Of a DNA stretch of 64,000 nt, positions 11,778 to 20,265 are shown in pieces. Made by a program: the position numbers and the translations under genes. Source of the DNA: Sipunculus nudus (lineage: Eukaryota > Annelida > Sipuncula > Golfingiida > Sipunculidae). Under the pieces are notes generated by a model. It ran no database searches, was not told where the DNA came from, and was given only the letters and a program-made list of their open reading frames with translations. How positions within the stretch are numbered: position 1 is the first letter of the stretch; the number at the start of each line of letters is the position of its first letter. Where the stretch lies: the NCBI GenBank assembly GCA_026874595.1, contig CM049315.1:70255916-70319915 (forward strand), written 5' to 3'.

Positions 11778-12239
11778 TGTCACCAGACAATAGGTGACAA
11801 TATGTACGGTGTTTTGTATCATAGTTTAACGAAGTCTGTTCTCTATTGATATTGACGTGAAGCGTCATCCTAAAGCGTTGACAGGTCTTGATTGTATATA
11901 TATATATTGTGTATTCTTGTATGAAATCCCATCGGCTATCAGCTGATTTATCCGTGTCACGCATCGTATGTGGGTCGCCAAGGTGACGCTAGCAGTCAAA
12001 CCAGGTCACATATAACCTTATATGGGACACTTGAGCCATAAGCCAATCAGAGATCCGGATCGTCGTATTGTGACGACGATTGTGACGTCAGAGTTCAGGG
12101 AGAGACGCTGGAAGCTGCCTTCAGTTGGGTCTTGAAGCTTGAGGTGGCAGCACGCACGAACGGGAGTAGGAACATTGAAACGCCAGGAACGGCATAGAAG
12201 CAAGCTTCTACATGAAGCAAGGACCCAGCTCATAAGAAC
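11778..12239 (+). repeat. Truncated 5' LTR (first 462 bases)
   Basis: It matches the start of the full LTRs to base 462 with about three differences (for example AACGAAG for AAGGAAG, GAGATCC for GAGAACC). It then switches abruptly to pol sequence at CATAAGAAC|ACAAACC. The breakpoint shares a single C between the two partners, as in a simple end-joined deletion. Confidence 0.9.
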
Positions 12240-12394
12240 ACAAACCATTAAAGTGTATTAGCAAATCAAAATGTGCTAATAAGAGAGTAATGAGATGGGC
12301 ACTGGTTCTACAAGAGTTTAGATTTGATATTGAAGCAGTGTCAGGTAAACTAAACCATGGACCTGATTTTCTTAGCAGACTGCCTGAGTGTTAG
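12239..12394 (+). pseudogene. Remnant of RNase H C-terminus
   Basis: The segment is the same as 17802-17957 and encodes HKPLKCISKSK... to DFLSRLPEC and a stop. It lacks everything upstream, including the first two catalytic acids of RNase H. The following 220 bases (12395-12614) repeat 17958-18177, the 3' untranslated part with its polypurine tract. Confidence 0.9.
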
Positions 12395-12597
12395 GATGTA
12401 ATGAGCTATAATGTTTAGCCAGTTAAGTCTAAACATGTACAAGATTTTGCCCTGTGTCATAGACCGTGGGCATGTACTAATGACAACTTGTTACATGACC
12501 CTTATGTATTGCTATGTATTGCTACATGTAAATATGTTTAGCTGGACCCTGTAAGATAGAACGATACGATGTATCGAGAAAATACCGTGTATTTTCT

Positions 12598-12614
12598 TTA
12601 AAAGGAGGGGGTGA
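12598..12614 (+). promoter_or_regulatory. Polypurine tract before the middle LTR
   Basis: TTAAAAGGAGGGGGTGA sits immediately before TGTCACC. The same tract precedes the 3' LTR at 18161-18177. A purine run directly abutting the LTR is the expected plus-strand primer. Confidence 0.8.
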
Positions 12615-13698
12615 TGTCACCAGACAATAGGTGACAATATGTACGGTGTTTTGTATCATAGTTTAAGGAAGTCTGTTCTCTATTGATATTGACGTGAAGC
12701 GTCATCCTAAAGCGTTGACAGGTCTTGATTGTATATATATATATTGTGTATTCTTGTATGAAATCCCATCGGCTATCAGCTGATTTATCCGTGTCACGCA
12801 TCGTATGTGGGTCGCCAAGGTGACGCTAGCAGTCAAACCAGGTCACATATAACCTTATATGGGACACTTGAGCCATAAGCCAATCAGAGAACCGGATCGT
12901 CGTATTGTGACGACGATTGTGACGTCAGAGTTCAGGGAGAGACGCTGGAAGCTGCCTTCAGTTGGGTCTTGAAGCTTGAGGTGGCAGTACGCACGAACGG
13001 GAGTAGGAACATTGAAACGCCAGGAACGGCATAGAAGCAAGCTTCTACATGAAGCAAGGACCCAGCTCATAAGAACTCAGCCGTGCTGCCGAAAGAGCTT
13101 CGTATTGGCGATATAGAGAGAGCGCGCTCGTCACCTGCCGGCCTAGTTCAGCTTGACCTAGATACATAACCGCCGTAAGCCGAGAAACCATTGCTACACG
13201 AGCAAGGTCAAGGACTCTAAGCTATACGTAAACAAAGACCAGCAAGATCAGTTGAAGATCGCTAAACTCAGAAAGACTAGATCTATATGGTACTAACCAT
13301 ACGCTAGATTCTACACTAAACAGTAACCAGAGATCTCTGAAGGAACTGGACTTTATGGTTTTTTTTATACAAACCATGGACTCAGTAATTATCCAGTAAT
13401 TTTAATGTGAAGAACTGTCGTATTGACACATCAACGCACACACTCTCATTTGTGTCTCTGTAAGTATTGTCTTGAATTATATTTGTGAATTTAACCTGAT
13501 GTCTCATAGTTTCTATTGATCTGGGTGTATGATTGTCTGGTATTTTAATACACGTCCTTAAAAGAACCTGGAAATGTCACCTGTAATGACCGGGATCTAA
13601 TTTCTTGATGAGTGAAATCAAGTGGCGAGCGTAAACCCATCGTATGGTTTTATAGGATATATCCGTTGTAAAGTTTTCACGTTAAGTTAGGGGTGACA
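12615..13698 (+). repeat. Full-length LTR (5' LTR of the main element)
   Basis: It is 1084 bases long, begins TGTCACCAGACAATAGGTGA and ends AAGTTAGGGGTGACA, so TGTCACC/GGTGACA form 7-bp inverted ends. It contains a TATATATATATA run near 12731 and a consensus CRE, TGACGTCA, at 12920-12927. It differs from the 3' LTR at about four positions (CTAAAC/CAAAAC, TATACA/TGTACA, one T indel). Minus-strand ORFs inside it repeat in all LTR copies and are not genes. Confidence 0.95.
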
Positions 13699-13703
13699 TT
13701 GTA

Positions 13704-13720
13704 TGGCGAGCGTGCCAGGA
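13704..13720 (+). promoter_or_regulatory. Candidate primer-binding site
   Basis: TGGCGAGCGTGCCAGGA begins five bases after the LTR end. It starts with TGG, the complement of a tRNA CCA end. I could not match it to a named tRNA by eye. The ten bases TGGCGAGCGT also occur inside the LTR at 13623-13632. Confidence 0.45.
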
Positions 13721-14410
13721 TATAATTAGCCTTAAAAAACTGGCTAATTACAGTAAGTTTCAGAAGTTTTGAACTGAGAAAACAGTACTGAAACCAGACA
13801 TTCATATACTCAAACTAGAGTTGATCTGAATTAATAATTGGAAATGACACCAAACTGATGTTGTAGTGTATACTTGCACAATGAAATTACCCCACTGTTA
13901 GGAATTAATATTTATTCAGTGAGAATATTACCTGAGGCACAACATTGTTTCAAGATCGGCATATACCTTGTAGATTTGGCTAGAACACATGCATGTTTTG
14001 TGAGTAATGCTAGTTCAGTGATACCTGGACATCATTATTGGGTTGATATAAACCCAGATTAGAGTGAAAATTTTTGATGTTGTTAGATACGCCCTGGTAT
14101 ATTTTTTTCTACACTAGTTTGTGATTGGTCACGTGGTAGGGTCTCTTGACAGGTAAGTTTACCCCTCCCGATTGGCATGGTAATCATGGGTGCATGGTGT
14201 TTATTGATATCTTGATATCCATCCGTCCATCCCTTCGTCCGACCTTCCGTCCATCCGTCCGTATAAGTAGATTTTTGATGCGTAGAGCTACCGTAGTGTT
14301 ATTGTACGGATACCGCCGGTTCGTTAGGTTGGCTTTAACAGTACGTATTTACGGATTTTTAAGAGCGGATATTACTAGATACTGGAATCTTACTAGGTTA
14401 GAGCGTTACC
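13721..14410 (+). other. Retroelement leader (5' untranslated)
   Basis: About 700 bases between the primer site and the gag ATG. It has short open frames without recognisable domains and a CCATCCGTCC-rich patch near 14217-14265. No gene is called. Confidence 0.6.
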
Positions 14411-17359
14411 ATGGAAACGTTAGAGTCACTTGTTAGATGCGGACAGGCCTTGGGGCTTAAGGACCAGGCTTTACAAGATTATGTTGAGGCTAGACGGCGT
14501 GCGGATGAGGAACGCGAGGAAAGAGCTAGGCAACGTGAAATAGAGAAGGAACAGCGGGAATTAGAGCGTGAGCAGCGGGAATTAGAGCGCGAGCGAGAGG
14601 CTAGAGCCCACGAATTAGAGGTTCTAAGGTTAAAGTCTGACTCTGGGGTTAAAGAAGAGAGAAGTAGGGATGTATTCCCGAAAATCCAGCTTCCACCTTT
14701 TGATGAGGCTCACGATCAGCTAGATGCGTTTCTTGAGCGATTTGAACGATTAGCTGTATGTCAAGGCTATGATAGGGAGAATTGGGCGTTACACCTGAGT
14801 CCGTTACTGCGGGGTAAGGGGCTAGGGACTTACACACAGTTATCGGTTAGTGAGGCCATGGATTACGATAAGTTAAAGATAGCCTTGTTAAAGCGATACC
14901 AAATGACCGAAGAGGGTTATCGACACAAGTTTCGGACTTGTAGGCCTGAGCGAGGCGAAACGCCGAGTCAGTTTGCGGTGAGACTGAATGGATACCTAGA
15001 CCATTGGATAGGGATGGCAGGGGTCCGAGGTGACTACGACGGGGTAGTTAACCTGTTGATGTGTGAGCAGTTCGTAAACTGCTGTAGTAGGGATCTCTCT
15101 ATGTTTTTGAAAGAGAGACGGTGTCGTGACTTTGATAGTATGGTAGACTTAGCCGAGAGTTATACGGAGGCTCACGGTGTACACAGCCTTACAGCAGGTC
15201 CTCGTTATGGCAATAATGTGCCGCGTCCAGCGCAACCGGTATCTCAGCCTAGAGAGAAGCGAGAGGTTGAGCGCAGTCCGGGCGGTCAGACATTTAAGCC
15301 ATCAGGAGGCATCAGATGTTATTTATGTAATGAACTGGGACATAAGGCGCGGGAATGTAAGACTAGTGCCCGGTCGAGGCCTAGGTCTTCCCCTCCAGTA
15401 GGGTGTGCTGCTGGCGATCAGCAGAGGTATAGGACTAATTTTAGCCCCCCGTATAACCCAAAACAGAAACCGGAGACAATGTCAATGGCAGTAGTCGAGG
15501 CGGAAACGGAGACAGTCGGTGCGGTGAAACAGGAAGTAGAGAGTCCGAGTCATTCGTTAGGATTTGCTGCCCAGACAGAAGGCAGAATCTCGTTACCTGT
15601 GTGTGAAGGGCTGGTGAATGGTAAGTCAGCGAGGGTGCTGCGGGATTCGGGATGTTCCTCAGCAGGAATACGTGAGTCGTACGTGGAGCCGAATCAGTTC
15701 ACCGGACACCAGGTCGAGTGGAGGTTGTTCGACGGGTCTGTAAGACAATTTCCTATGGCTAGGATTAATGTGGACTGTGCGTACTTTGTCGGTACTATCG
15801 AGGCAATGGTGGTCGGGGATGCTGTATGTGATTTAGCGCTAGGTAACGTAGCGGGAGCGCGTGATCCGTATGATCCGGACCCGACGTGGAAGTCTGAGCG
15901 GTCCTCAGGCATAGTGTGTGACGGTGTAGAGTCACAAAAGGAGGTGTCGTCCGCGGTGGAGACACGGAGCGCTGCACGAGAGAAACAGATACCGACGCGT
16001 AGCTTGAATGTTGCAAGCCCAGTTGCCGATGTGAGTCCGGCCGAATTTTTGAAGGCGCAGGAGGAGGATGGGTCTTTAGCGCCGTATTGGAGGCTAGCTA
16101 GAGAGGCTAGAAATGATAGTCCATTTAGAATTGAGGACGGATATTTAGTTCGGGTTGTGAGTGATAAACGGGGAGATCAAGATGGATCTCGAGTGGTGGT
16201 ACCTCAGACGTTACGGTACGACGTAATGAGGATGGGCCACGAAGCGGTTATGGCGGGCCATCAGGGCATAGACAAAACGCACGACCGCGTGAGAACTCAG
16301 TTTTTCTGGAAAGGGATGTATAATGACATTGCTGAGTTTTGCAAGTCCTGTCCCATTTGCCAGAAAACCATACCGAAAGGCAAGGTGCCTGGAGCTACGT
16401 TAGGCCAGATGCCATTAATTGATGAGCCCTGGCGTAGAATTTCGATGGATCTGGTTGGGCCGATCCATCAAGCGTCTGAGAGAGGTCACAGGTATATTCT
16501 GACCGTTATGGATTATGCCACTAGATATCCGGAGGCTGTTGCTTTAAAGAACATAGATACAGTCTCTGTGGCTGATGCGCTAGTTGATATTTATGCGCGG
16601 TTAGGAGTGCCGTCAGAGGTGCTTACTGACATGGGAACACAATTTACGTCAGACCTCATGCGAGAAGTTAGCCGTGTTTTGTCTGTAAGACAGCTCACCA
16701 CTACTCATTACCATCCTATGTGCAACGGAATGGTGGAGAGATTCAATGGAACGTTAAAGTTAATGTTGAAACGGATGTGCGAGGAAAGACCGCGAGATTG
16801 GGATCGGTACCTCAGCGCCGTGCTTTTTGCGTACCGAGAAGCGCCACATGAGAGCACAGGGTTCTCACCCTTTGAGTTGCTCTATGGTAGGATCGTTAGA
16901 GGACCGATGTGGATTCTAAGGGATCTGTGGACCAAGCGAGACACTAGCGTCAAGACTAAAACCACGTACCAATACGTCCTGGACCTACAAGACAAACTAA
17001 GCGACACATGCGCGTTAGCTAGAGAGGCGTTGAACAAATCAGCGAACAGACACAAACTGGTATATGATAGAGGTAAATGCACGCGCAGGTTTGAGGCCGG
17101 AGACGAAGTTTTGTTGTTACTCCCGACGGAGCGGAACAAATTAATGGTACAGTGGAAAGGCCCCTATACTATTGTAAACAGGGTTGGGGACTTAGACTAT
17201 CGGATTAAGATTGGCGATAAGGTTAAAACCTTCCACGTGAATATGCTGAAACGGTACCATGCTAGAAACGAGCCCCAGCATATTCTGGCAGCGGTAGCCA
17301 AGGGCGCACCTGATTCTATACATGATCCTGACGGTGTAGACGGGGAAACAGAGCACTGA
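14411..17359 (+). CDS. Gag-protease-integrase polyprotein
   Basis: A 982-residue ORF. Residues 25-75 are a charged coiled coil with repeated EQRELERE. Residues 88-255 resemble a gag/SCAN-like capsid (FPKIQLPPFD, FLERFERLA). C303-X2-C306-X4-H311-X4-C316 is a nucleocapsid zinc knuckle. D412-S-G in VLRDSGCSS is the aspartic protease site. Then comes an integrase H2C2 zinc finger (GHQGIDKTH..CKSCPICQK). Its core has D680 (MDLVGP), D740 (TDMGTQF) and E776 (GMVERFNG), with 35 residues between the last two, a DD35E pattern. A GPY/F module follows at W915-KGPY. The polyprotein passes from protease straight to integrase with no RT between them and stops at 17357-17359. The start ATG (TTACCATGG) has a good context. 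All visible catalytic residues are kept. Confidence 0.92.
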   Translation: METLESLVRCGQALGLKDQALQDYVEARRRADEEREERARQREIEKEQRELEREQRELEREREARAHELEVLRLKSDSGVKEERSRDVFPKIQLPPFDEAHDQLDAFLERFERLAVCQGYDRENWALHLSPLLRGKGLGTYTQLSVSEAMDYDKLKIALLKRYQMTEEGYRHKFRTCRPERGETPSQFAVRLNGYLDHWIGMAGVRGDYDGVVNLLMCEQFVNCCSRDLSMFLKERRCRDFDSMVDLAESYTEAHGVHSLTAGPRYGNNVPRPAQPVSQPREKREVERSPGGQTFKPSGGIRCYLCNELGHKARECKTSARSRPRSSPPVGCAAGDQQRYRTNFSPPYNPKQKPETMSMAVVEAETETVGAVKQEVESPSHSLGFAAQTEGRISLPVCEGLVNGKSARVLRDSGCSSAGIRESYVEPNQFTGHQVEWRLFDGSVRQFPMARINVDCAYFVGTIEAMVVGDAVCDLALGNVAGARDPYDPDPTWKSERSSGIVCDGVESQKEVSSAVETRSAAREKQIPTRSLNVASPVADVSPAEFLKAQEEDGSLAPYWRLAREARNDSPFRIEDGYLVRVVSDKRGDQDGSRVVVPQTLRYDVMRMGHEAVMAGHQGIDKTHDRVRTQFFWKGMYNDIAEFCKSCPICQKTIPKGKVPGATLGQMPLIDEPWRRISMDLVGPIHQASERGHRYILTVMDYATRYPEAVALKNIDTVSVADALVDIYARLGVPSEVLTDMGTQFTSDLMREVSRVLSVRQLTTTHYHPMCNGMVERFNGTLKLMLKRMCEERPRDWDRYLSAVLFAYREAPHESTGFSPFELLYGRIVRGPMWILRDLWTKRDTSVKTKTTYQYVLDLQDKLSDTCALAREALNKSANRHKLVYDRGKCTRRFEAGDEVLLLLPTERNKLMVQWKGPYTIVNRVGDLDYRIKIGDKVKTFHVNMLKRYHARNEPQHILAAVAKGAPDSIHDPDGVDGETEH

Positions 17360-17360
17360 T

Positions 17361-17957
17361 AGACCTAAGACAAAGAAGGCTTGGCGAGCATTCCTAGGTC
17401 TTACAGGGTACTATCGAAAATTCGTGCCAAACTATGCGGAAATAGCGGTGCCCTTGACTGATCTAACGCGTAAAGGTCAACCTAACAAACTAGACTGGAA
17501 ACCCGTACACGAGAACGCGTACTGTTCTCTAAAGGCTAAACTGTCAGACCCTCCCATACTGAAACTACCTGATTTCAGTAAACGATTTTATTTGAAATGT
17601 GATGCATCTGATGTGGGTATTGGCTGTATCCTGATGCAAAGACAAGAGGGGATCATGCACCCAGTAGCTTATGCCAGTCGTAAACTATTGCCCAGGGAGA
17701 GAAATTACTCCACCATCGAGAAAGAGTCATTAGCAATTGTATGGTCTGTACAGAAATTTGAGATGTACCTGGCTTGTAGACCGTTCACCATTCAGACCGA
17801 CCACAAACCATTAAAGTGTATTAGCAAATCAAAATGTGCTAATAAGAGAGTAATGAGATGGGCACTGGTTCTACAAGAGTTTAGATTTGATATTGAAGCA
17901 GTGTCAGGTAAACTAAACCATGGACCTGATTTTCTTAGCAGACTGCCTGAGTGTTAG
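17361..17957 (+). pseudogene. Reverse transcriptase tail and RNase H, RT core missing
   Basis: The open frame starts RPKTKKAWRAFLGLTGYYRK, the segment that normally follows the RT palm, and continues through the RT thumb/connection into RNase H: CDASDVGIG, EKESLAIVW, TDHKPLK and GPDFLSR supply the D-E-D-D acids. It ends at TAG 17955-17957. The RT fingers and palm, with the YxDD box, are absent. The upstream frame ends at 17359, in another frame, only two bases before this segment. A deletion of several hundred bases at about 17340-17361 explains this best. The RNase H part itself looks intact, but it has no start of its own other than a chance ATG at 17424. Confidence 0.88.
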
Positions 17958-18177
17958 GATGTAATGAGCTATAATGTTTAGCCAGTTAAGTCTAAACATG
18001 TACAAGATTTTGCCCTGTGTCATAGACCGTGGGCATGTACTAATGACAACTTGTTACATGACCCTTATGTATTGCTATGTATTGCTACATGTAAATATGT
18101 TTAGCTGGACCCTGTAAGATAGAACGATACGATGTATCGAGAAAATACCGTGTATTTTCTTTAAAAGGAGGGGGTGA
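17958..18177 (+). other. Retroelement 3' untranslated part with polypurine tract
   Basis: 220 bases between the RNase H stop and the 3' LTR, duplicated at 12395-12614. It ends in the polypurine run AAAAGGAGGGGGTGA. Confidence 0.8.
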
Positions 18178-19262
18178 TGTCACCAGACAATAGGTGACAA
18201 TATGTACGGTGTTTTGTATCATAGTTTAAGGAAGTCTGTTCTCTATTGATATTGACGTGAAGCGTCATCCTAAAGCGTTGACAGGTCTTGATTGTATATA
18301 TATATATTGTGTATTCTTGTATGAAATCCCATCGGCTATCAGCTGATTTATCCGTGTCACGCATCGTATGTGGGTCGCCAAGGTGACGCTAGCAGTCAAA
18401 CCAGGTCACATATAACCTTATATGGGACACTTGAGCCATAAGCCAATCAGAGAACCGGATCGTCGTATTGTGACGACGATTGTGACGTCAGAGTTCAGGG
18501 AGAGACGCTGGAAGCTGCCTTCAGTTGGGTCTTGAAGCTTGAGGTGGCAGTACGCACGAACGGGAGTAGGAACATTGAAACGCCAGGAACGGCATAGAAG
18601 CAAGCTTCTACATGAAGCAAGGACCCAGCTCATAAGAACTCAGCCGTGCTGCCGAAAGAGCTTCGTATTGGCGATATAGAGAGAGCGCGCTCGTCACCTG
18701 CCGGCCTAGTTCAGCTTGACCTAGATACATAACCGCCGTAAGCCGAGAAACCATTGCTACACGAGCAAGGTCAAGGACTCTAAGCTATACGTAAACAAAG
18801 ACCAGCAAGATCAGTTGAAGATCGCTAAACTCAGAAAGACTAGATCTATATGGTACTAACCATACGCTAGATTCTACACAAAACAGTAACCAGAGATCTC
18901 TGAAGGAACTGGACTTTATGGTTTTTTTTGTACAAACCATGGACTCAGTAATTATCCAGTAATTTTTAATGTGAAGAACTGTCGTATTGACACATCAACG
19001 CACACACTCTCATTTGTGTCTCTGTAAGTATTGTCTTGAATTATATTTGTGAATTTAACCTGATGTCTCATAGTTTCTATTGATCTGGGTGTATGATTGT
19101 CTGGTATTTTAATACACGTCCTTAAAAGAACCTGGAAATGTCACCTGTAATGACCGGGATCTAATTTCTTGATGAGTGAAATCAAGTGGCGAGCGTAAAC
19201 CCATCGTATGGTTTTATAGGATATATCCGTTGTAAAGTTTTCACGTTAAGTTAGGGGTGACA
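18178..19262 (+). repeat. 3' LTR
   Basis: 1085 bases, about four differences from the LTR at 12615-13698. It ends GGGGTGACA and is followed by the target duplicate ATTAG (19263-19267). It repeats the CRE octamer TGACGTCA at 18483-18490. Confidence 0.95.
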
Positions 19263-19452
19263 ATTAGATATATTGTTTGGGCAAGAGGTAAATTTAACAA
19301 ACTGGCCACTTGTTCAGGAGGACAATCAGAATCCCCTATTTTACCCTAACTGGAGGTCTTTATTTCCCTGAAAAACTAATAATCCAGGTATTCCCTTATT
19401 ATCAGGAACATTTAGGTATAAAAGGCCCATTGGCTGTATAAAATTTACTCAC

Positions 19453-19569
19453 CTTGATGACTGGAGGAGGCAGCGGGGCTCGTCCTCTCTTTAAATTCTC
19501 GTCAGTGTATTGGCTGATGTACTGCATGGGTGGCAGGGGCATGGAGCTGACTCCCTGGCCCTCAGCCAT
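19453..19569 (-). CDS. MED7: Mediator subunit 7, exon 1 (start codon exon)
   Basis: It encodes 39 residues from ATG at 19569-19567: MAEGQGVSSM, then PLPPMQYISQYTDENL and APLPPPVIK. This is the proline-rich N-terminus of MED7, including the PPMQYI..YTDEN motif that in the family contacts MED31. The donor AAG|GTGAGT joins phase 0 to DTYS in exon 2. Just upstream on this strand, TTTTTCTCCAG looks like a 3' splice acceptor, so a non-coding 5' exon probably exists further upstream. The start codon and that acceptor are the first unit of a 66-bp tandem array, so which ATG is used in vivo is not certain. The ATG chosen gives the length expected of the family. Confidence 0.92.
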
Positions 19570-20265
19570 GGCTGCCGCTATACCTGGAGAAAAAGAACCA
19601 AACATATTTATCATAGACTCCCTGGCCCTCAGCCATGGCGACCCGCTATACCTGGAGAAAGAACCAAACATATTTATAAAAGACTCCCTGGCCCTCAGCC
19701 ATGGCCACCCGCTATACCTGGAGAAAGAACCAAACATATTTATCATAGACTCCCTGGCCCTTAGCCATGGTGGCCCGCTACACCTGGAGAAAGAACCAAA
19801 CATATTTATAAAAGACTCCCTGGCCCTCAGCCATGGTGGCCAGCTACACCTGGAGAAAAACCAAACATATTTATAAAAGACTCCCTGGCCCTCAGCCATG
19901 GCGACCTCCTATACCTGGAGAAAAAAACAAACATATTTATCATAGACTCCCTGGCCCTTAGCCATGGTGACCCGCTATACCTGGAGAGAGAACCAAACAT
20001 ATTTATAAAAGACTCCCTGGCCCTTAGCCATGGCGACCCGCTATACCTGGAGAAAGAACCAAACATATTTATCATAGACTCCCTGGCCCTTAGCCATGGT
20101 GGCCCGCTACACCTGGAGAAAGAACCAAACATATTTATAAAAGACTCCCTGGCCCTTAGCCATGGGGGCCACTATACCTGGAGAAAGAACCAAACATATT
20201 TATAAAAGACTCCCTGGCACTCAGCCATGGCGACCGTCTACACCTGGAGAAGAACCAAACATATT
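19570..20265 (-). repeat. 66-bp minisatellite copying the MED7 start site
   Basis: The word CATGG (MED7 start codon on the minus strand) recurs at 19567, 19634, 19700, 19766, 19832, 19897, 19963, 20029, 20095, 20161 and 20226, spaced 65-67 bases. Each unit holds an acceptor-like TTCTTTCTCCAG, GTATAGC, then ATGGCTGAGGGCCAGGGAGT, followed by TTTATAAATATG or CTATGATAAATATG. From the second copy on, the variants run A-B-A-B-B, A-B-A-B-B, so there is a 330-bp higher-order period. Minus-strand ORFs here (for example 19899 to 19402) are repeat translations. Confidence 0.92.

Larger units (their letters stand above)
11778..19262 (+). mobile_element. Gmr1-like Ty3/gypsy retroelement, partial tandem with three LTR copies
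   Basis: The order is truncated LTR (11778-12239), tail of pol and 3' untranslated part (12239-12614), full LTR (12615-13698), leader, gag-PR-INT ORF, RT tail-RNase H, and full LTR (18178-19262), with ATTAG on both outer sides. LTRs start TGTCACC and end GGTGACA. The simplest reading is a two-element tandem sharing the middle LTR, whose first unit lost everything between base 462 of its LTR and the RNase H domain. The GPY/F-type integrase marks it as Ty3/gypsy, whereas integrase before RT/RNase H is the order seen in Gmr1-type elements. The RT catalytic region is missing, so this copy cannot reverse transcribe itself. Near-identical LTRs indicate a recent insertion. Confidence 0.9.
10226..19452 (-). 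other. MED7 intron (9.2 kb) filled with mobile DNA
   Basis: The donor is AAG|GTGAGT at the exon-1 end (19452-19451) and the acceptor is TTTCAG at 10227-10226. The phase-0 junction VIK-DTYS is consistent on both sides. The intron holds a Helentron-like element, a 119-bp MITE and a 7.5-kb LTR retroelement whose coding strand is antisense to MED7. Confidence 0.9.

Noticed and set aside
11767-13070. Minus-strand ORFs of 65-76 residues (repeated at 12598, 12855, 18161, 18418)
   Set aside because: They lie wholly inside the LTR copies, recur only because the LTR recurs, and have no protein character.
14217-14265. TCCGTCC-rich patch in the retroelement leader as a Helentron-like start
   Set aside because: It resembles the TCCGTC runs of the satellite carriers, but no hairpin or element end is present.
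14411-17957. Assignment to Ty1/copia from the domain order
   Set aside because: The integrase has a GPY/F module, and the H2C2, RNase H and RT-tail text is Ty3/gypsy-like. Order alone is not decisive.
19402-20132. ORFs of 165, 140 and 101 residues over the 66-bp array as independent genes
   Set aside because: A 66-base unit without a stop in a frame stays open by itself. The only real coding part is the 39-codon MED7 exon.
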